Assembly (NCBI GenBank): GCA_023388355.1
Contig: JAEWGI010000080.1
Span: forward strand, 62,001 to 126,000
Direction: 5' to 3'
DNA: 64,000 nucleotides
Origin: Pseudomonadota bacterium
GTDB taxonomy: Bacteria > Pseudomonadota > Gammaproteobacteria > Xanthomonadales > Xanthomonadaceae
This document shows, in pieces, positions 17,691-27,469 of this stretch (positions are counted from its first letter, which is position 1; every line of letters starts with the position of its first letter). Below the pieces are notes generated by a model. The model had not been told where the DNA came from. It ran no database searches and saw only the letters and a list, made by a program, of their open reading frames with translations. A program made the position numbers and the translations under genes.

Positions 17691-18360
17691 CGGGCGCGGC
17701 GATGCGGTAGCCGATGCCGTGGCGGGTCTGGATCATCGGCACCGGGAAGGGCTTGTCGATCACCGCGCGCAGGCCGTGGATGTGCACGCGCAGCGAGTCC
17801 GAATCGGGCAGCTCCTCGCCCCAGACCCGGGTCTCCAGGTCCTGGCGCGTGACCACCGCCGGCGAGGCTTCCATCAGCGCCTGCAGGATCTTGAGCGCGG
17901 TCGGGTTGAGCTGGACCAGCTTGCCCTGGCGGCGCACTTCCAGCGTGTCGAGGTTGTACTCGAGGTCGCCCACGTCCAGGACCCGGGTCTGCACGCCCTT
18001 GCCGCGGCGCGAGAGCGCGTTCAGGCGCACCTCCACTTCCTGCAGGGCGAAGGGCTTGACCAGGTAGTCGTCGGCGCCCGAATCGAAGCCGGCCAGCTTG
18101 TTGTCGAGGGTGTCGCGGGCGGTGAGCATCAGCACCGGCGTCTGCTTGCGCGCGTCGTTGCGCAGCTTACGGCAGACCTCCAGGCCGTCCATGCCCGGCA
18201 GGTTGAGGTCGAGCACGATCGCATCGAAGTCGTGGACCACGGCCAGGTGCAGACCGGTCACCCCGTCGGCGGCGAAATCGACCGTGTGCCCCCGGTCCTC
18301 GAGGTAGTCGCCAAGGTTGGCGGCGATGTCCTGGTTGTCTTCGATGACGAGGATGCGCAT
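17677..18360 (-). CDS. OmpR/PhoB-family response regulator
   Basis: 227 residues. The receiver domain has acidic residues E7/D8, the phospho-acceptor Asp51 in AIVLDLNLPGMDGLE, and the switch/Lys motif DDYLVKPF. A C-terminal winged helix (LNPTALKILQALMEASPAVV, RVHIHGLRAVIDKPF) follows. The ATG at 18360 begins the canonical MRILVIEDNQ; an upstream extension is not family-like. Cognate to the kinase that follows it in the operon. The upstream 250 bases carry a GATTAC-C-GTAATC palindrome and a repeated CCCGATTAC word that might be its own binding sites, which is inference. Confidence 0.95.
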   Translation of the reverse strand: MRILVIEDNQDIAANLGDYLEDRGHTVDFAADGVTGLHLAVVHDFDAIVLDLNLPGMDGLEVCRKLRNDARKQTPVLMLTARDTLDNKLAGFDSGADDYLVKPFALQEVEVRLNALSRRGKGVQTRVLDVGDLEYNLDTLEVRRQGKLVQLNPTALKILQALMEASPAVVTRQDLETRVWGEELPDSDSLRVHIHGLRAVIDKPFPVPMIQTRHGIGYRIAAPDGAG

Positions 18361-18447
18361 GTACGGATTCCGTGTGGGCGGCCTGCTTGGACCGCGGAAA
18401 CAGGACGGCGGTTCCGCCGGCGCGGGAGCACGGATTCTGTCACATGG

Positions 18448-18537
18448 CCCGATTACGGGGCGTGGACGCGCGCTCACAAAAGAGCCCAGACGAGGTCATC
18501 GCCTGGGCCCAAAAGGACTGCCCCGATTACCGTAATC
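18448..18537. promoter_or_regulatory. Repeated CCCGATTAC words and palindrome upstream of the response regulator
   Basis: CCCGATTAC occurs at 18448-18456 and again at 18522-18530, 74 bases apart; the second copy is part of a perfect palindrome GATTAC-C-GTAATC (18525-18537). The stretch lies between rimK and the regulator gene. Possible autoregulation sites; no known consensus was matched. Confidence 0.3.
18473..18508 (-). terminator. Intrinsic terminator of rimK
   Basis: On the minus strand GCCCAGGCGA, loop TGACC, TCGTCTGGGC (one G-T pair) is followed by TCTTTTG. It lies about 100 bases beyond the rimK stop and separates it from the response-regulator gene. Confidence 0.7.
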
Positions 18538-18610
18538 CGTTGGCCGACCCTTGGACAAGGAAACAGGAGAGAGCGCGGAATCCGGTCGCCACACGGTAGC
18601 CGCGGAACGA

Positions 18611-19567
18611 TTAAGTCTTCGTTAAATCCGGCCGCCCCTGGGCGTTAACCGGAGCCTTCCTCCGATTCCGGCGAGGGCGCACAGAATGCGGATTCTGGCA
18701 TCCACTTACCGCCAGTTCGACGATTTTGGACGCGATATCGATGCCAGTCGCATCTTCGATCCCTTCCAGTCCCGGGGACGCATTGACCTCCAGCACCAGC
18801 GGCCCGCGCCGGGAGCGGATCAGGTCGACGCCGGCCACCCCCAGGCCCACCGCCGCGGCCGCGCGCACCGCCACCGCGTGCTCGTCGGGGCTGGCCTCGG
18901 CTGCCGTCGCGACGCCGCCGCGATGCAGGTTGGAGCGGAAGTCCCCCGCCGGCGCCTGGCGCCGCATCGCCGCCACCACCCGGTCGCCGACCACGAAGCA
19001 GCGCAGGTCGGCACCTTCGGCTTCGGCCACGAACTCCTGCAGCAGGAAGCTCGCGTACAGGCCGCGCAGCGCCTCCACCACGCCGCGCGAGGCCGAGGGT
19101 TTCTCGGTCAGCATGACGCCCGCACCCTGGGTGCCCTCGTTGAGCTTGATCACGTGCGGCGGCGGGCCGAGCAGGGCGAGCAGGTCGGCGGTGTCGTCGG
19201 GGTTGTCGCCGAACACGGTCGCCGGCAGTCCGATGCCCTGCGCCGCCAGCAGCTGGTGGCAGGCGAGCTTGTCGCGCGCGCGGGCGATGGCCGCGGCCGG
19301 GTTCGGCGTGTGGCTGCCCATCAGTTCGAACTGGCGCAGCACCGCGCAGCCGTAGCGGGTGATCGAGGCGCCGATGCGCGGGATCACCGCGCCATAGCCG
19401 TCGATCGCGCGGCCCTTGTAGCGCATCGAGAAGCCGTCGTCGCCGATGCGCATGTAGCAGCGCAGCGGGTCGAGCACGCGCACGCTGTGCCCGGCCACGC
19501 GCGCGGCCTCCACCAGCCGGCGGGTGGAGTAGAGCTTGCCGTTGCGGGAAAGGATCGCGAGCTTCAT
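18611..19567 (-). CDS. rimK: Ribosomal protein S6 modification enzyme (ATP-grasp glutamate ligase)
   Basis: ATP-grasp ligase that adds glutamate residues to the C-terminus of ribosomal protein S6. 318 residues. Family features: [56 protein letters not shown] (ATP-binding loop), and the metal-binding end [20 protein letters not shown]. Catalytic residues appear complete. The C-terminus carries a basic tail ([18 protein letters not shown]) slightly longer than the roughly 300-residue enteric enzyme. Start at 19567 is the family start. It lies just downstream of the minus-strand tRNA-Gly gene. Confidence 0.95.
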   Translation of the reverse strand: MKLAILSRNGKLYSTRRLVEAARVAGHSVRVLDPLRCYMRIGDDGFSMRYKGRAIDGYGAVIPRIGASITRYGCAVLRQFELMGSHTPNPAAAIARARDKLACHQLLAAQGIGLPATVFGDNPDDTADLLALLGPPPHVIKLNEGTQGAGVMLTEKPSASRGVVEALRGLYASFLLQEFVAEAEGADLRCFVVGDRVVAAMRRQAPAGDFRSNLHRGGVATAAEASPDEHAVAVRAAAAVGLGVAGVDLIRSRRGPLVLEVNASPGLEGIEDATGIDIASKIVELAVSGCQNPHSVRPRRNRRKAPVNAQGRPDLTKT

Positions 19568-19628
19568 CGTCGGCCTGCGAAGCGAAAAACGGCGGCACCA
19601 CCGTTTCGATGATGCCGCCGCCTTGGAT

Positions 19629-19702
19629 TGGAGCGGGTGATGGGAATCGAACCCACGCTAGCAGCTTGGGAAGCTGCAGTTCTACCATTGAACTACACCC
19701 GC
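19629..19702 (-). tRNA. tRNA-Gly (anticodon CCC)
   Basis: Read on the minus strand. Acceptor GCGGGTG pairs with CACCCGC, the D arm is GTTCAATGGTAGAAC, the anticodon stem GCAGC/GCTGC encloses loop TTCCCAA (anticodon CCC), and the T arm has GGTTCGATTCC. The 3' CCA is encoded. 74 bases including CCA. No integrated element is seen at either side. Confidence 0.96.
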
Positions 19703-19779
19703 GTACGCCGCCAGTCTAAGCCTTGGCGGCGCGGGCTGGCAACGCGGCGCCGGCAAGCGGCGCCGCGTGCCGGCGGGGC

Positions 19780-21627
19780 TCAGAATCCGGCGCCCAGGGT
19801 GGCGAATGCGGTGGTCTGCTTGCCGCCCTTCTCGCCGGCGTTCAGGCTCACGCCGAGGTTGGCGTCGAGGCCGAACAGCGAGGTGCGCGCGCCGATGGTG
19901 AGCGTGGTCCAGCCGTCGTCCCAGCCGGGGGCCGGCACCGCGTAGGTCATCCCCGTCGACTGCGAGGTGGCGAAGGCCTGGCTGGCGCCGTCCTCGAACT
20001 CGCGGTCCACGGTCAGGCGTGCGTACGGCGCCAGGTGCGGGTTGATCGCGTAGCTCGCCTGCCAGCCGATGCTGCCGACCAGCGAATCGAAGTCCTGGTC
20101 GGCGAAGGCCAGCGAGGACGAGGACGCCGGATCGCTTTCGGCGAAGCCGTCGATCTCTATCTGCTGCGCCACCAGCCCCAGCACCGGGCCGTGGCTCAAC
20201 GCGCCCTCGCCCAGGTTCCAGCCGGCATGCAGGGCCGCGGTGAGGTTGCTGCCGTCGGTGTCGCCGCGGTGCACGCGCAGCGCGGGGCCGATCGGCACCT
20301 GGCGCTGGCTGTCGATGTCCAGGCGGGTGTAGCTCAGCTGCGCGCCGATCCAGGCGCCGGCGTCGGACTGCCAGCCGACGAAGCCGCCCAGGGTGGCCTC
20401 GGTCTGGTCCCAGTCGCCGCGACGCCGGCCCCAGTCGTTGGCCTGGCGGCCGTAGCCGACGAAGCCGCCGTAGGCCAGGCCGCCGCTGCCCCAGCCCAGG
20501 CCCGCGGTCAGTGCGGGGCCGGCGCCGTCGTAGTTGTCGCCGTGGCCGTAGCGCTGGAAGTCGCCGCGCAGGTCGGCCCACCAGCGGCGTCCTTCCTGTC
20601 CGGCCAGCGACGGCAGCTGCGCGCCCACGCGCTCGGCGCGACCGCGGCCGGTCATCGCCGCCGAGCGCGGCAGCACCGCGATCTGGCGCGGGCCTTCGAT
20701 CTGGGCCATGGCCAGGTCGGCGATCGCCCGATGCCCGGCCGAGGACGGATGCACGCCGTCGGCAAACAGGTGGGTCTGGTCCGCACCGGGGCTGACGTAG
20801 GTGCCGGGATTGCAGGTCAGCGACTGGGCCGTGATCTGCGGCTGGCAGGCGGTGCCGGTGACGTTGGCGAAGCCGTAGGTGGCCGGGCTGGCCACCACTT
20901 CGCGCAGGAAGGTGAAGGTGTCGAGCGGGATCACCTGCAGGCCCTGGGCCTCCAGGCCGCCGTACAGCGCGTCATTGTAGGCCATGGAAATGGCCGTGCC
21001 CTGCCCGGCAGCGGCCGGACCCTGCGCCAGGAAGGACGGAGTGATTCCGATGTCGGGGATGTTCGGCACCAGCACGTAGCGCGCACCGGCCGCCTGCAGC
21101 GCGCCGACGATGCCCACCTGCGCGGTCACCGCCGCGCCGATGATCTGCTGCGCCTGCGCGGGATTGGCCTGGATCGAGAACAGGTCGTTGGGGCCGCCCC
21201 AGACGCTGTAGAGCGCATCGGGATCGGCGCGGCCGCCGTTGCTGCCCAGGTAGGCCGTGACCTGCGTGGCGAGCGACGGCGTCAGCCCGAACGGAGGCCC
21301 GACGCGGTCGGTGGCGACCATCGCGCCGCCGGCGGCGTAGTTGTCACCGGACTGGCCGTTGCCGTTGGGCGTGGCGTCGGTGCCGTAGGCAAGCGCCAGC
21401 CATTCGGCCCAGACCAGGCCGGGATTGGTGGTGAAGCGGCCGAGGATCGCGGCCTGCGGGTTCTGCTGCACCATCAGCGGGCGGAAATAGCCGGCGTCGG
21501 TGAGGCTGTCGCCGAAGAACACGGTGCGCGAGAAGGTGTCTTCGGCGAACGCGGGCGCGGCGGCCAGCGCCAGCGCGGCGGCCAGCAGGCAGGCGGCGGG
21601 ACGGGGGCGTGCGGGGGTACGGGGCAT
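19780..21627 (-). CDS. GDSL-family esterase autotransporter (EstA-like)
   Basis: Type V-secreted esterase of 615 residues. Signal peptide at the N-terminus (PAACLLAAALALAAAPAFA). SGNH-hydrolase passenger with the block I nucleophile in FFGDSLTDAGYF, block III SVWGGPNDLF and block V DGVHPSSAGHRAIAD. A C-terminal autotransporter barrel from about residue 340 (RAERVGAQLPSLAGQEGRRW) ends in FATLGAGF with the terminal Phe. The ATG at 21627 is chosen because it begins the signal peptide. It is expected to display a lipase or esterase on the cell surface, like EstA of Pseudomonas. It stands alone, with a tRNA after it and the divergent thiS before it. Confidence 0.93.
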   Translation of the reverse strand: MPRTPARPRPAACLLAAALALAAAPAFAEDTFSRTVFFGDSLTDAGYFRPLMVQQNPQAAILGRFTTNPGLVWAEWLALAYGTDATPNGNGQSGDNYAAGGAMVATDRVGPPFGLTPSLATQVTAYLGSNGGRADPDALYSVWGGPNDLFSIQANPAQAQQIIGAAVTAQVGIVGALQAAGARYVLVPNIPDIGITPSFLAQGPAAAGQGTAISMAYNDALYGGLEAQGLQVIPLDTFTFLREVVASPATYGFANVTGTACQPQITAQSLTCNPGTYVSPGADQTHLFADGVHPSSAGHRAIADLAMAQIEGPRQIAVLPRSAAMTGRGRAERVGAQLPSLAGQEGRRWWADLRGDFQRYGHGDNYDGAGPALTAGLGWGSGGLAYGGFVGYGRQANDWGRRRGDWDQTEATLGGFVGWQSDAGAWIGAQLSYTRLDIDSQRQVPIGPALRVHRGDTDGSNLTAALHAGWNLGEGALSHGPVLGLVAQQIEIDGFAESDPASSSSLAFADQDFDSLVGSIGWQASYAINPHLAPYARLTVDREFEDGASQAFATSQSTGMTYAVPAPGWDDGWTTLTIGARTSLFGLDANLGVSLNAGEKGGKQTTAFATLGAGF

Positions 21628-21776
21628 CGGGGCGACTCCAGTAAGTGGGACGGCGGCCACAATACGGGGCCGCACGGTCGACAAGTGTCCATGAACGCGG
21701 CGGCGCGCTCACGCCGCACTGCCGCACGCCAGCCGCCCGGGATGCAGCCCGCGGCGACCCGGGCGACAATGGCGCC

Positions 21777-21977
21777 ATGGATATCGAACTCAACGGCCAG
21801 GCCACCGAGGTCGCCGCCGACATCAGCGTGCTGGCCCTGCTCGAAGCGCAGGGCCTGGGCGCGCGCCGGGTGGCGGTGGAAGTCAACGGCGAAATCGTGC
21901 CGCGCGGCCAGCACGCCACCCGCCAGCTCCAGCCCGGCGACCGGATCGAGATCGTGCATGCCCTCGGCGGCGGCTGA
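21777..21977 (+). CDS. thiS: Sulfur carrier protein ThiS
   Basis: Ubiquitin-like sulfur carrier of 66 residues. It is C-terminally adenylated and thiocarboxylated, then donates sulfur to the thiazole ring of thiamine. Sequence [25 protein letters not shown] is typical, and the essential Gly-Gly C-terminus is present (HALGGG). ATG at 21777. It precedes thiG by 146 bases, a gap occupied by a REP-like hairpin, so the pair is probably co-transcribed but not coupled. Confidence 0.93.
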   Translation: MDIELNGQATEVAADISVLALLEAQGLGARRVAVEVNGEIVPRGQHATRQLQPGDRIEIVHALGGG

Positions 21978-22002
21978 GAGACCGCTCCCCGCGTCTGCTG
22001 AT

Positions 22003-22065
22003 CCGGACAGGCGGAGCGCATCCCGCGAGGCGCGGCACGATTCGGGATGCGCTTCGCTGGTCCGG
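22003..22065. repeat. REP-like hairpin between thiS and thiG
   Basis: A 23-base arm (22003-22025, beginning CCGGACAGGCGG) is complementary to 22043-22065 with three mismatches, giving a long hairpin with a 17-base loop. The arm resembles the widespread bacterial extragenic palindrome of the type CCCGGA...GCGAAGCGCATCC. It lies inside the thi transcript and could affect relative expression of the two genes. Confidence 0.7.
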
Positions 22066-22123
22066 GCTACGGCATTGCCGCCACCGCATTCGCAGGCCCG
22101 CGCCTTTGCGCGATAATCCTGCG

Positions 22124-22921
22124 ATGACCACGCATCCCACCTACGATGACGGCCTCGTCATCGCCGGCAAGACCTACGCCTCGCGCCTGCTCACCGGCAC
22201 CGGCAAGTTCAAGGACCTCGACGAAACCCGCCGCGCCACCGAGGCCGCCGGCGCGCAGATCGTCACCGTTGCCATCCGCCGCACCAACATCGGCCAGGAC
22301 CCCGGCGAGCCCAACCTGCTCGACGTGCTGCCGCCGGACCGCTACACCATCCTGCCCAACACCGCCGGCTGCTACACCGCCGAGGACGCGGTGCGCACCT
22401 GCCGCCTGGCGCGCGAGCTGCTCGACGGCCACAACCTGACCAAGCTCGAGGTGCTGGGCGACCAGAAGACGCTGTACCCGGACGTGGTGCAGACGCTCAA
22501 GGCCGCCGAGCAGCTCGTGGCCGACGGCTTCGACGTGATGGTCTACACCAGCGACGACCCGATCCTGGCCCGGCGCCTGGAGGAGATCGGCTGCGTGGCG
22601 GTGATGCCGCTGGCCGCGCCGATCGGCTCGGGCCTGGGCATCCAGAACCGCTACAACCTGCTGGAAATCGTGGAGAACGCCAAGGTGCCGGTGCTGGTGG
22701 ACGCCGGCGTCGGCACCGCCTCGGACGCGGCGATCGCGATGGAGCTGGGCTGCGACGGCGTGCTGATGAACACCGCCATCGCCGGCGCGAAGGACCCGGT
22801 GCGCATGGCGCTGGCGATGAAGCTCGCGGTCGAGGCCGGGCGCCACGCCTTCCTCGCCGGCCGCATCCCGCGCAAGCGATTCGCCTCCGCCTCCTCGCCC
22901 ATCGACGGACTGGTCGGGTGA
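22124..22921 (+). CDS. thiG: Thiazole synthase
   Basis: TIM-barrel enzyme that builds the thiazole phosphate of thiamine from deoxyxylulose phosphate, dehydroglycine and ThiS-thiocarboxylate. 265 residues. Typical stretches: [30 protein letters not shown], the Schiff-base lysine in [25 protein letters not shown] and [15 protein letters not shown]. The ATG at 22124 is favoured; an in-frame TTG 18 bases upstream is also possible. Second gene of a thiS-thiG pair, with trmB following on the same strand as in other xanthomonads. Confidence 0.96.
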   Translation: MTTHPTYDDGLVIAGKTYASRLLTGTGKFKDLDETRRATEAAGAQIVTVAIRRTNIGQDPGEPNLLDVLPPDRYTILPNTAGCYTAEDAVRTCRLARELLDGHNLTKLEVLGDQKTLYPDVVQTLKAAEQLVADGFDVMVYTSDDPILARRLEEIGCVAVMPLAAPIGSGLGIQNRYNLLEIVENAKVPVLVDAGVGTASDAAIAMELGCDGVLMNTAIAGAKDPVRMALAMKLAVEAGRHAFLAGRIPRKRFASASSPIDGLVG

Positions 22922-22954
22922 CCAGCCCCTCGCCAGCCGCACACCCGACCCCCA

Positions 22955-22985
22955 CTGCAGGAGCGGCTTCAGCCGCGACCACGCT
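22955..22985. repeat. Short palindromic intergenic repeat (AGGAGCGGCTTCAGCCGCGA type)
   Basis: The 31-base stretch CTGCAGGAGCGGCTTCAGCC... continuing to GCGACCACGC lies between thiG and trmB. A near copy in inverse orientation overlaps the pyk stop at 58457-58486. This word family is common between genes in xanthomonads and pseudomonads. Confidence 0.55.
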
Positions 22986-23093
22986 CTCCGGTCGCCCGCG
23001 TCCGCCGGCTCCGTGCGCCGGTCGCGCATCCCCCGGGCCACGGCACCCGGCCGCGCGCCGGCGCTCCCGCGCGGCAGCCGCCTGAGGCCCGCG

Positions 23094-23816
23094 ATGGTCG
23101 ACCCGCTGCAGAAGAAGCCCTACACCGCCGAACCCGGACGGCGCGCGATCCGCAGCTTCGTGCTGCGCCAGGGTCGCTTCACCGAGGCCCAGCAGCGCGC
23201 CTTCGAAGCGCTGTGGCCGCGCTATGGCCTCGACTACACCGGTACGCCGCGCGACTTCGACGCCGCCTTCGGGCGCAGCGCGCCGCGCGTGCTCGAGATC
23301 GGCTTCGGCAACGGCGAAGCCCTGCGCTTCGCCGCCGCGCACGACCCGGGCCGCGACCTGGTCGGCATCGAGGTGCACGCCCCCGGCGTGGGCCGCCTGC
23401 TCAACGCGCTGGCCGCCGACGGCGCCGGCAACGTGCGGGTCTACCACCACGACGCGGTCGAGGTGCTGCGCAACGAGATCGCCGACGCCAGCGTCGACGA
23501 GATCCGCATCTACTTCCCCGATCCCTGGCACAAGAAGCGCCACAACAAGCGTCGCCTCGTGCAGCCCGCGTTCGCCGCGCTGCTGATGCGCAAGCTTGCG
23601 ACCAATGGACGCTTGCACCTCGCCACCGATTGGCGGGACTATGCCGAGCAGATGTGGGACGTGCTCGACGCCACTCCTGGATTGCGCAACCGCGCCGGCC
23701 CGCGCGGCCACGTCCCGCGCCCCGACTGGCGCCCCCAGACCCACTTCGAAACCCGCGGCCAGCGGCTGGGGCACGGGGTGTGGGACCTGCTGTACGACCG
23801 GGTCCGCGATTCGTGA
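23094..23816 (+). CDS. trmB: tRNA (guanine-N7-)-methyltransferase
   Basis: SAM-dependent enzyme making m7G46 in the variable loop of tRNAs. 240 residues. The family fingerprint is complete: [15 protein letters not shown] near the N-terminus, the SAM loop [16 protein letters not shown], and the catalytic/tRNA-binding stretch [19 protein letters not shown]. The ATG at 23094 ([20 protein letters not shown]) lies after a GAGG ribosome site; an upstream in-frame start would add Arg/Pro-rich sequence with no homology. Its stop is 19 bases before the next start, so it may be co-transcribed with the transporter. Confidence 0.96.
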   Translation: MVDPLQKKPYTAEPGRRAIRSFVLRQGRFTEAQQRAFEALWPRYGLDYTGTPRDFDAAFGRSAPRVLEIGFGNGEALRFAAAHDPGRDLVGIEVHAPGVGRLLNALAADGAGNVRVYHHDAVEVLRNEIADASVDEIRIYFPDPWHKKRHNKRRLVQPAFAALLMRKLATNGRLHLATDWRDYAEQMWDVLDATPGLRNRAGPRGHVPRPDWRPQTHFETRGQRLGHGVWDLLYDRVRDS

Positions 23817-23835
23817 TGGCCAGCCGCCGGCCCTG

Positions 23836-25674
23836 ATGGACACCCAGCTCGCCCTCACCACGGACATGAAGATCGTCCTCGGGCTGGTCGCCCTGACGAT
23901 GCTGCTGTTCCTGTTCCAGCGGGTGCGCGCGGACCTGGTGGCGCTGGTGGTGCTGGTGATGCTGGGGCTGACCGGCCTGGTGCAGCCCGAGGACCTGTTC
24001 AACGGCTTTTCCTCCAACGCCGTGATCAGCGTGATCGCGACCATGATCCTGGGCATGGGCCTGGACCGCACCGGCGCGCTCAACCGCCTGGCCGCCTGGC
24101 TGCTGCGGCGCGCGCGCGGGGTCGAGCAACGCCTGCTGCTGCTGGTCTCGGCGATCGCCGGGCTGAACTCGTCGGTGATGCAGAACCCCTCGGTGATGGC
24201 GCTGTACCTGCCGGTGGTCTCGCGGCTGTCCTCGCGCACCGGCCTGAGCCTGTCGCGGATGCTGCTGCCGCTGGCGGTGGCGATCGTGACCGGCGGCTCG
24301 CTGACCATGGTCGGCACCTCGCCGCTGATCCTGCTCAACGACCTGCTGGTGGCGGCCAACGCCAACCTGCCCTCGGGCGCGGCCACGCTCGAACCGCTGA
24401 ACATGTTCGCGCCGATGCCGATCGGCCTGTCGCTGCTGGCCGCCAGCCTGCTGTACTTCCGCTTCGTGGGCGACCGCAAGCTGCGCGGCGAAGGTGATGC
24501 GAACGTCACCCCGGCGCGCACCGAGAGCTACTTCTCGCACACCTACGGCATCGAGGGCGAGGTGCATGAACTCACCGTCACCGCCGACAGCCCGCTGGTC
24601 GGCATGACCTTCGGCGAGGCCGAGGCGCTGCACAACGCGCCGCTGCTGCTGGCGCTGCAGACCGGCAGCGAATCGCGCCTGGCGCCGCCGGCCGATGCGC
24701 GCATCTGGGTGGGCAGCGTGCTCGGCGCGATGGGCCCGCGCCAGCAGGTGGCCGACTTCGCCCAGAACCAGTTCCTGCGCCTGAGCTCGCGGCTGCGCCA
24801 GTTCGCCGACCTGTTCAATCCCAGCCGCGCGGGCATTTCCGAGGCGGTGATCCCGCCCAACTCGCGTTTCATCGGCAAGACCGCCGCCGACCTGCAGCTG
24901 CGCCGCCAGTACGGCATCAGCCTGCTGGCGATCAACCGCGACAAGAACGTGATCCGCGAGAACGTGCGCAACACCGCCCTGCGCGCCGGCGACATGCTGG
25001 TGCTGCACAGCATCTGGCACGACCTGGCCAAGGCCGTCGGCAAGCGCGACTTCGTCACCGTCACCGACTATCCCAAGGGCGAGCAGCGTCCGCACAAGTT
25101 CCGCATCGCGATGACGATCTTCGCCGTCACCATGCTGATCGCCGTCTCCGGCCGCGTGCCCACCTCGATCGCGCTGATGACCGGCGTGGCCGGCATGCTG
25201 GTGTTCGGGGTGCTGAAGATGGACGAGGCCTATTCGGCGATTTCGTGGAAGACCGTGTTCCTGATGGCCTGCCTGATCCCGCTGGGCTGGGCCATGGACG
25301 GCAGCGGCGCGGCCGCCTGGCTGGCGGGCCACACCATCGAGCGCCTGCCGGCTGGACTGCCGATCTGGCTGATCCAGTTCGCCGTCGCGCTGCTGACGGC
25401 CGCGTTCTCGATGGTCATCAGCCACGTCGGCGCCACCATCGTGGTGGTGCCGCTGGCGATCAACTTCGCCCTGGCCGCCGGCGGCAATCCCACCGCCTTC
25501 GCCCTGATCGTCGCCCTGTCGGCCTCCAACAATTTCGTCACCCAATCCAACCCGGTGATGTCGATGATCACCGGGCCCGGCGGCTACCGCCCGCGCGAAC
25601 TGCTCAAGATCGGCACGCCGCTGTCGCTGCTCTACACCGTCATCGTCGTGCTGATGGTGAACCTGCTGTTCTGA
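23836..25674 (+). CDS. SLC13/DASS-family anion transporter with RCK_C (TrkA_C) domains
   Basis: Inner-membrane transporter of 612 residues. Two membrane halves flank a soluble middle. The N-terminal half (residues 10-200) contains [20 protein letters not shown], with the conserved SxxMxNTxxxxx-like turn, and [14 protein letters not shown]. Two TrkA_C modules follow (about 225-300 and 320-410, with [19 protein letters not shown] and [20 protein letters not shown]). The C-terminal half repeats the turn as [19 protein letters not shown]. This architecture is shared with sodium-coupled sulfate or dicarboxylate carriers. The substrate is not determined. ATG at 23836 ([12 protein letters not shown]). 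Confidence 0.88.
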   Translation: MDTQLALTTDMKIVLGLVALTMLLFLFQRVRADLVALVVLVMLGLTGLVQPEDLFNGFSSNAVISVIATMILGMGLDRTGALNRLAAWLLRRARGVEQRLLLLVSAIAGLNSSVMQNPSVMALYLPVVSRLSSRTGLSLSRMLLPLAVAIVTGGSLTMVGTSPLILLNDLLVAANANLPSGAATLEPLNMFAPMPIGLSLLAASLLYFRFVGDRKLRGEGDANVTPARTESYFSHTYGIEGEVHELTVTADSPLVGMTFGEAEALHNAPLLLALQTGSESRLAPPADARIWVGSVLGAMGPRQQVADFAQNQFLRLSSRLRQFADLFNPSRAGISEAVIPPNSRFIGKTAADLQLRRQYGISLLAINRDKNVIRENVRNTALRAGDMLVLHSIWHDLAKAVGKRDFVTVTDYPKGEQRPHKFRIAMTIFAVTMLIAVSGRVPTSIALMTGVAGMLVFGVLKMDEAYSAISWKTVFLMACLIPLGWAMDGSGAAAWLAGHTIERLPAGLPIWLIQFAVALLTAAFSMVISHVGATIVVVPLAINFALAAGGNPTAFALIVALSASNNFVTQSNPVMSMITGPGGYRPRELLKIGTPLSLLYTVIVVLMVNLLF

Positions 25675-25954
25675 TCGGCGTCCCCCCGCGCCCCGCACCC
25701 TCTGCAGGCGCGACTGCAGCCGCAGCCTGCCGCGCCCGCACTGCGCGATCGCGCCCCACTTGATCCAGGTCAGACGCTGCGACGGCGTCGCCGCGCATCA
25801 TCGCCGGCTGCAGTGGCCGGCGGGGAGGCGGGATGGGGAACAAGCCGTGCGCATCGCGCCGGGCGGGCGCGACGCGTCGAAGACGCGACGTCGACCTCCG
25901 CACGCCGGCACCGGCGGCGCGCCGTCCAGGCCCGCGACCCGCGGCCGTGCACGC
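25675..25954 (+). promoter_or_regulatory. Leader and promoter region of ubiD-ubiU-ubiV
   Basis: 280-base gap without a gene. It holds the FNR/ANR-like box at 25760-25773 and, 22 bases downstream of it, CATCAT (25796-25801; four of six to the -10 consensus). This would place a class II transcription start at about 25808 and leave a leader of roughly 147 bases. Confidence 0.4.
25760..25773 (+). promoter_or_regulatory. FNR/ANR-like box upstream of ubiD
   Basis: TTGATCCAGGTCAG matches eight of ten positions of the FNR/ANR palindrome TTGAT-N4-ATCAA, with the left half-site perfect. It is at class II activator distance from a possible -10. Oxygen-limited activation would fit the oxygen-independent ubiquinone genes downstream. 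Confidence 0.5.
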
Positions 25955-27469
25955 ATGAGCTGGCACGACCTGCGCGGTTTCCTCTCGCGGCTGTCCGCGC
26001 GCAACGACCTGCTGCAGGTCGATGCGCCGGTCGACCCGGTGCTCGAGAGCACCGCATTGTGCCAGCGCGCGCTGCGCGAACAGGGCCCGGCGCTGCTGAT
26101 GCGCCGGCCGGTCGGCTCCGACCACCCCCTGCTCGGCAACCTGTTCGGCCATCGCCGCAGGATCGAGCTCGCCCTTGGCGACCGCCCGCTGTCCTCACTG
26201 CGCGAACTGGGCCAGCTGCTGGCGAGGCTCAAGGAGCCCGACTGGCCCGGCTCGATGCGCGAGGCCCTGCACGCCTGGCCCGGCCTGGCGCAGCTGGCGC
26301 ACGCGGCGCCGCGGCGCACGCCCGAGGCCGCGTTCTGCGACCAGACCGTCGAGCGCGACGACATCGACCTCTCGCGCCTGCCGATCCAGCGCTGCTGGCC
26401 GGAAGACGTCGATCGCCTGCTCACCTTCGGCCTGGTCGTCACCCGCGGCCCGCAGCGGCGGCGCCAGAACGTGGCGATCTATCGCCAGCAGCCGATCGGG
26501 CCCAATCGCCTGATCATGCGCTGGCTGCCGCACCGCGGCGGTGCGCTCGACTACGCCGCCTGGCGCCAGCAGCATCCAGACCGTCCCTTCCCGGTGCTGG
26601 TGGCGATCGGCGCCGATCCGGCGACGATGCTGGCCGCGGTCGCGCCGATCCCCGACACCCTGTCCGAGTACGAGTTCGCCGGCCTTCTGCGCGGCCAGCG
26701 CACGCGCGTGTGGCACAGCGAAGCGACCGGCCTGGACGCGCCGGCGGGCGCGGAGATCCTGCTCGAAGGCTTCATCCATCCGGGCGACACCGCGCTGGAA
26801 GGCCCGTTCGGCGACCACACCGGCTACTACAACGCGCAGGCTTCCTTCCCGGTGCTGACCGTGGAGCGCATGCGCATGCGACGCGACGCGATCTACCACG
26901 GCAGCTACATGGGCCGCGCGCCATTCGACGAACCCTCGGTGCTGTCGGCCGCGCTCAACGAGGTGTTCGTGCCGATCCTGCAGCGGGTGTTCCCCGAGAT
27001 CGCGGACTTCCACCTGCCGCCGGAGGCCTGCTCGTACCGCATCGCGGTGGTGTCGATCCGCAAGCAGTACGCCGGCCACGCGCGGCGCGTGATGATGTCG
27101 GTGTGGTCGTACCTGCGCCAGTTCACCTACACCAAGTTCGTGATCGTCACCGACGAGGACATCGACGTGCGCGACTGGGGCCAGGTGCTGTGGGCGCTGT
27201 CCACGCGCGTGGACCCGGCGCGCGACATGATGCTGGTCGAGAACACGCCGATCGACTACCTCGACTTCGCCTCGCCCGTCGCCGGCCTGGGCTCCAAGCT
27301 CGGGCTCGACGCGACCCGCAAGTGGCCGGGCGAATCGGACCGCGAATGGGGCCGGCCGATCGTGCCGGATCCGCAGGCCGAGCGTCGCGTCGACGCTCTG
27401 TGGTCGCAGCTGCGCGGCGCGCATCCGGCCGCGCCGGCCACCACGCCTTTCCTTTCCGGGAGTCAGTGA
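25955..27469 (+). CDS. ubiD: UbiD-family decarboxylase
   Basis: Prenyl-FMN-dependent decarboxylase, expected to remove the carboxyl group of 3-polyprenyl-4-hydroxybenzoate in ubiquinone synthesis. 504 residues. The conserved active-site region [20 protein letters not shown] with the essential glutamates, the prenyl-FMN/phosphate region [20 protein letters not shown], and the C-terminal [20 protein letters not shown] are visible. The start is ATG at 25955 ([13 protein letters not shown]). Its TGA overlaps the ubiU ATG by one base (TGATG), so this is the first gene of a coupled ubiD-ubiU-ubiV operon. Oxygen-independent hydroxylation partners follow directly. The prenyltransferase-like partner UbiX, which makes the cofactor, is not in the window. 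Confidence 0.93.
   Translation: MSWHDLRGFLSRLSARNDLLQVDAPVDPVLESTALCQRALREQGPALLMRRPVGSDHPLLGNLFGHRRRIELALGDRPLSSLRELGQLLARLKEPDWPGSMREALHAWPGLAQLAHAAPRRTPEAAFCDQTVERDDIDLSRLPIQRCWPEDVDRLLTFGLVVTRGPQRRRQNVAIYRQQPIGPNRLIMRWLPHRGGALDYAAWRQQHPDRPFPVLVAIGADPATMLAAVAPIPDTLSEYEFAGLLRGQRTRVWHSEATGLDAPAGAEILLEGFIHPGDTALEGPFGDHTGYYNAQASFPVLTVERMRMRRDAIYHGSYMGRAPFDEPSVLSAALNEVFVPILQRVFPEIADFHLPPEACSYRIAVVSIRKQYAGHARRVMMSVWSYLRQFTYTKFVIVTDEDIDVRDWGQVLWALSTRVDPARDMMLVENTPIDYLDFASPVAGLGSKLGLDATRKWPGESDREWGRPIVPDPQAERRVDALWSQLRGAHPAAPATTPFLSGSQ

Noticed and set aside
19629..19702. tRNA-Gly as an integration site for a mobile element
   Set aside because: No integrase, no duplicated tRNA 3' end and no change of gene style on either side were seen.
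21970..22025. TPP-riboswitch-like words (CTGAGA and CTGATCCGGA) just after thiS
   Set aside because: CTGAGA is formed by the last Gly codon plus stop of thiS, and CTGATCCGGA is the left arm of a REP-type hairpin. The remaining aptamer helices and their order are missing, and the position inside a thi operon is not where a TPP switch would sit.
25695..25730. Third copy of the short AGCCGC-type repeat before ubiD
   Set aside because: CTGCAGGCGCGACTGCAGCC resembles the repeat at 22955 only loosely; similarity could come from shared GC composition.
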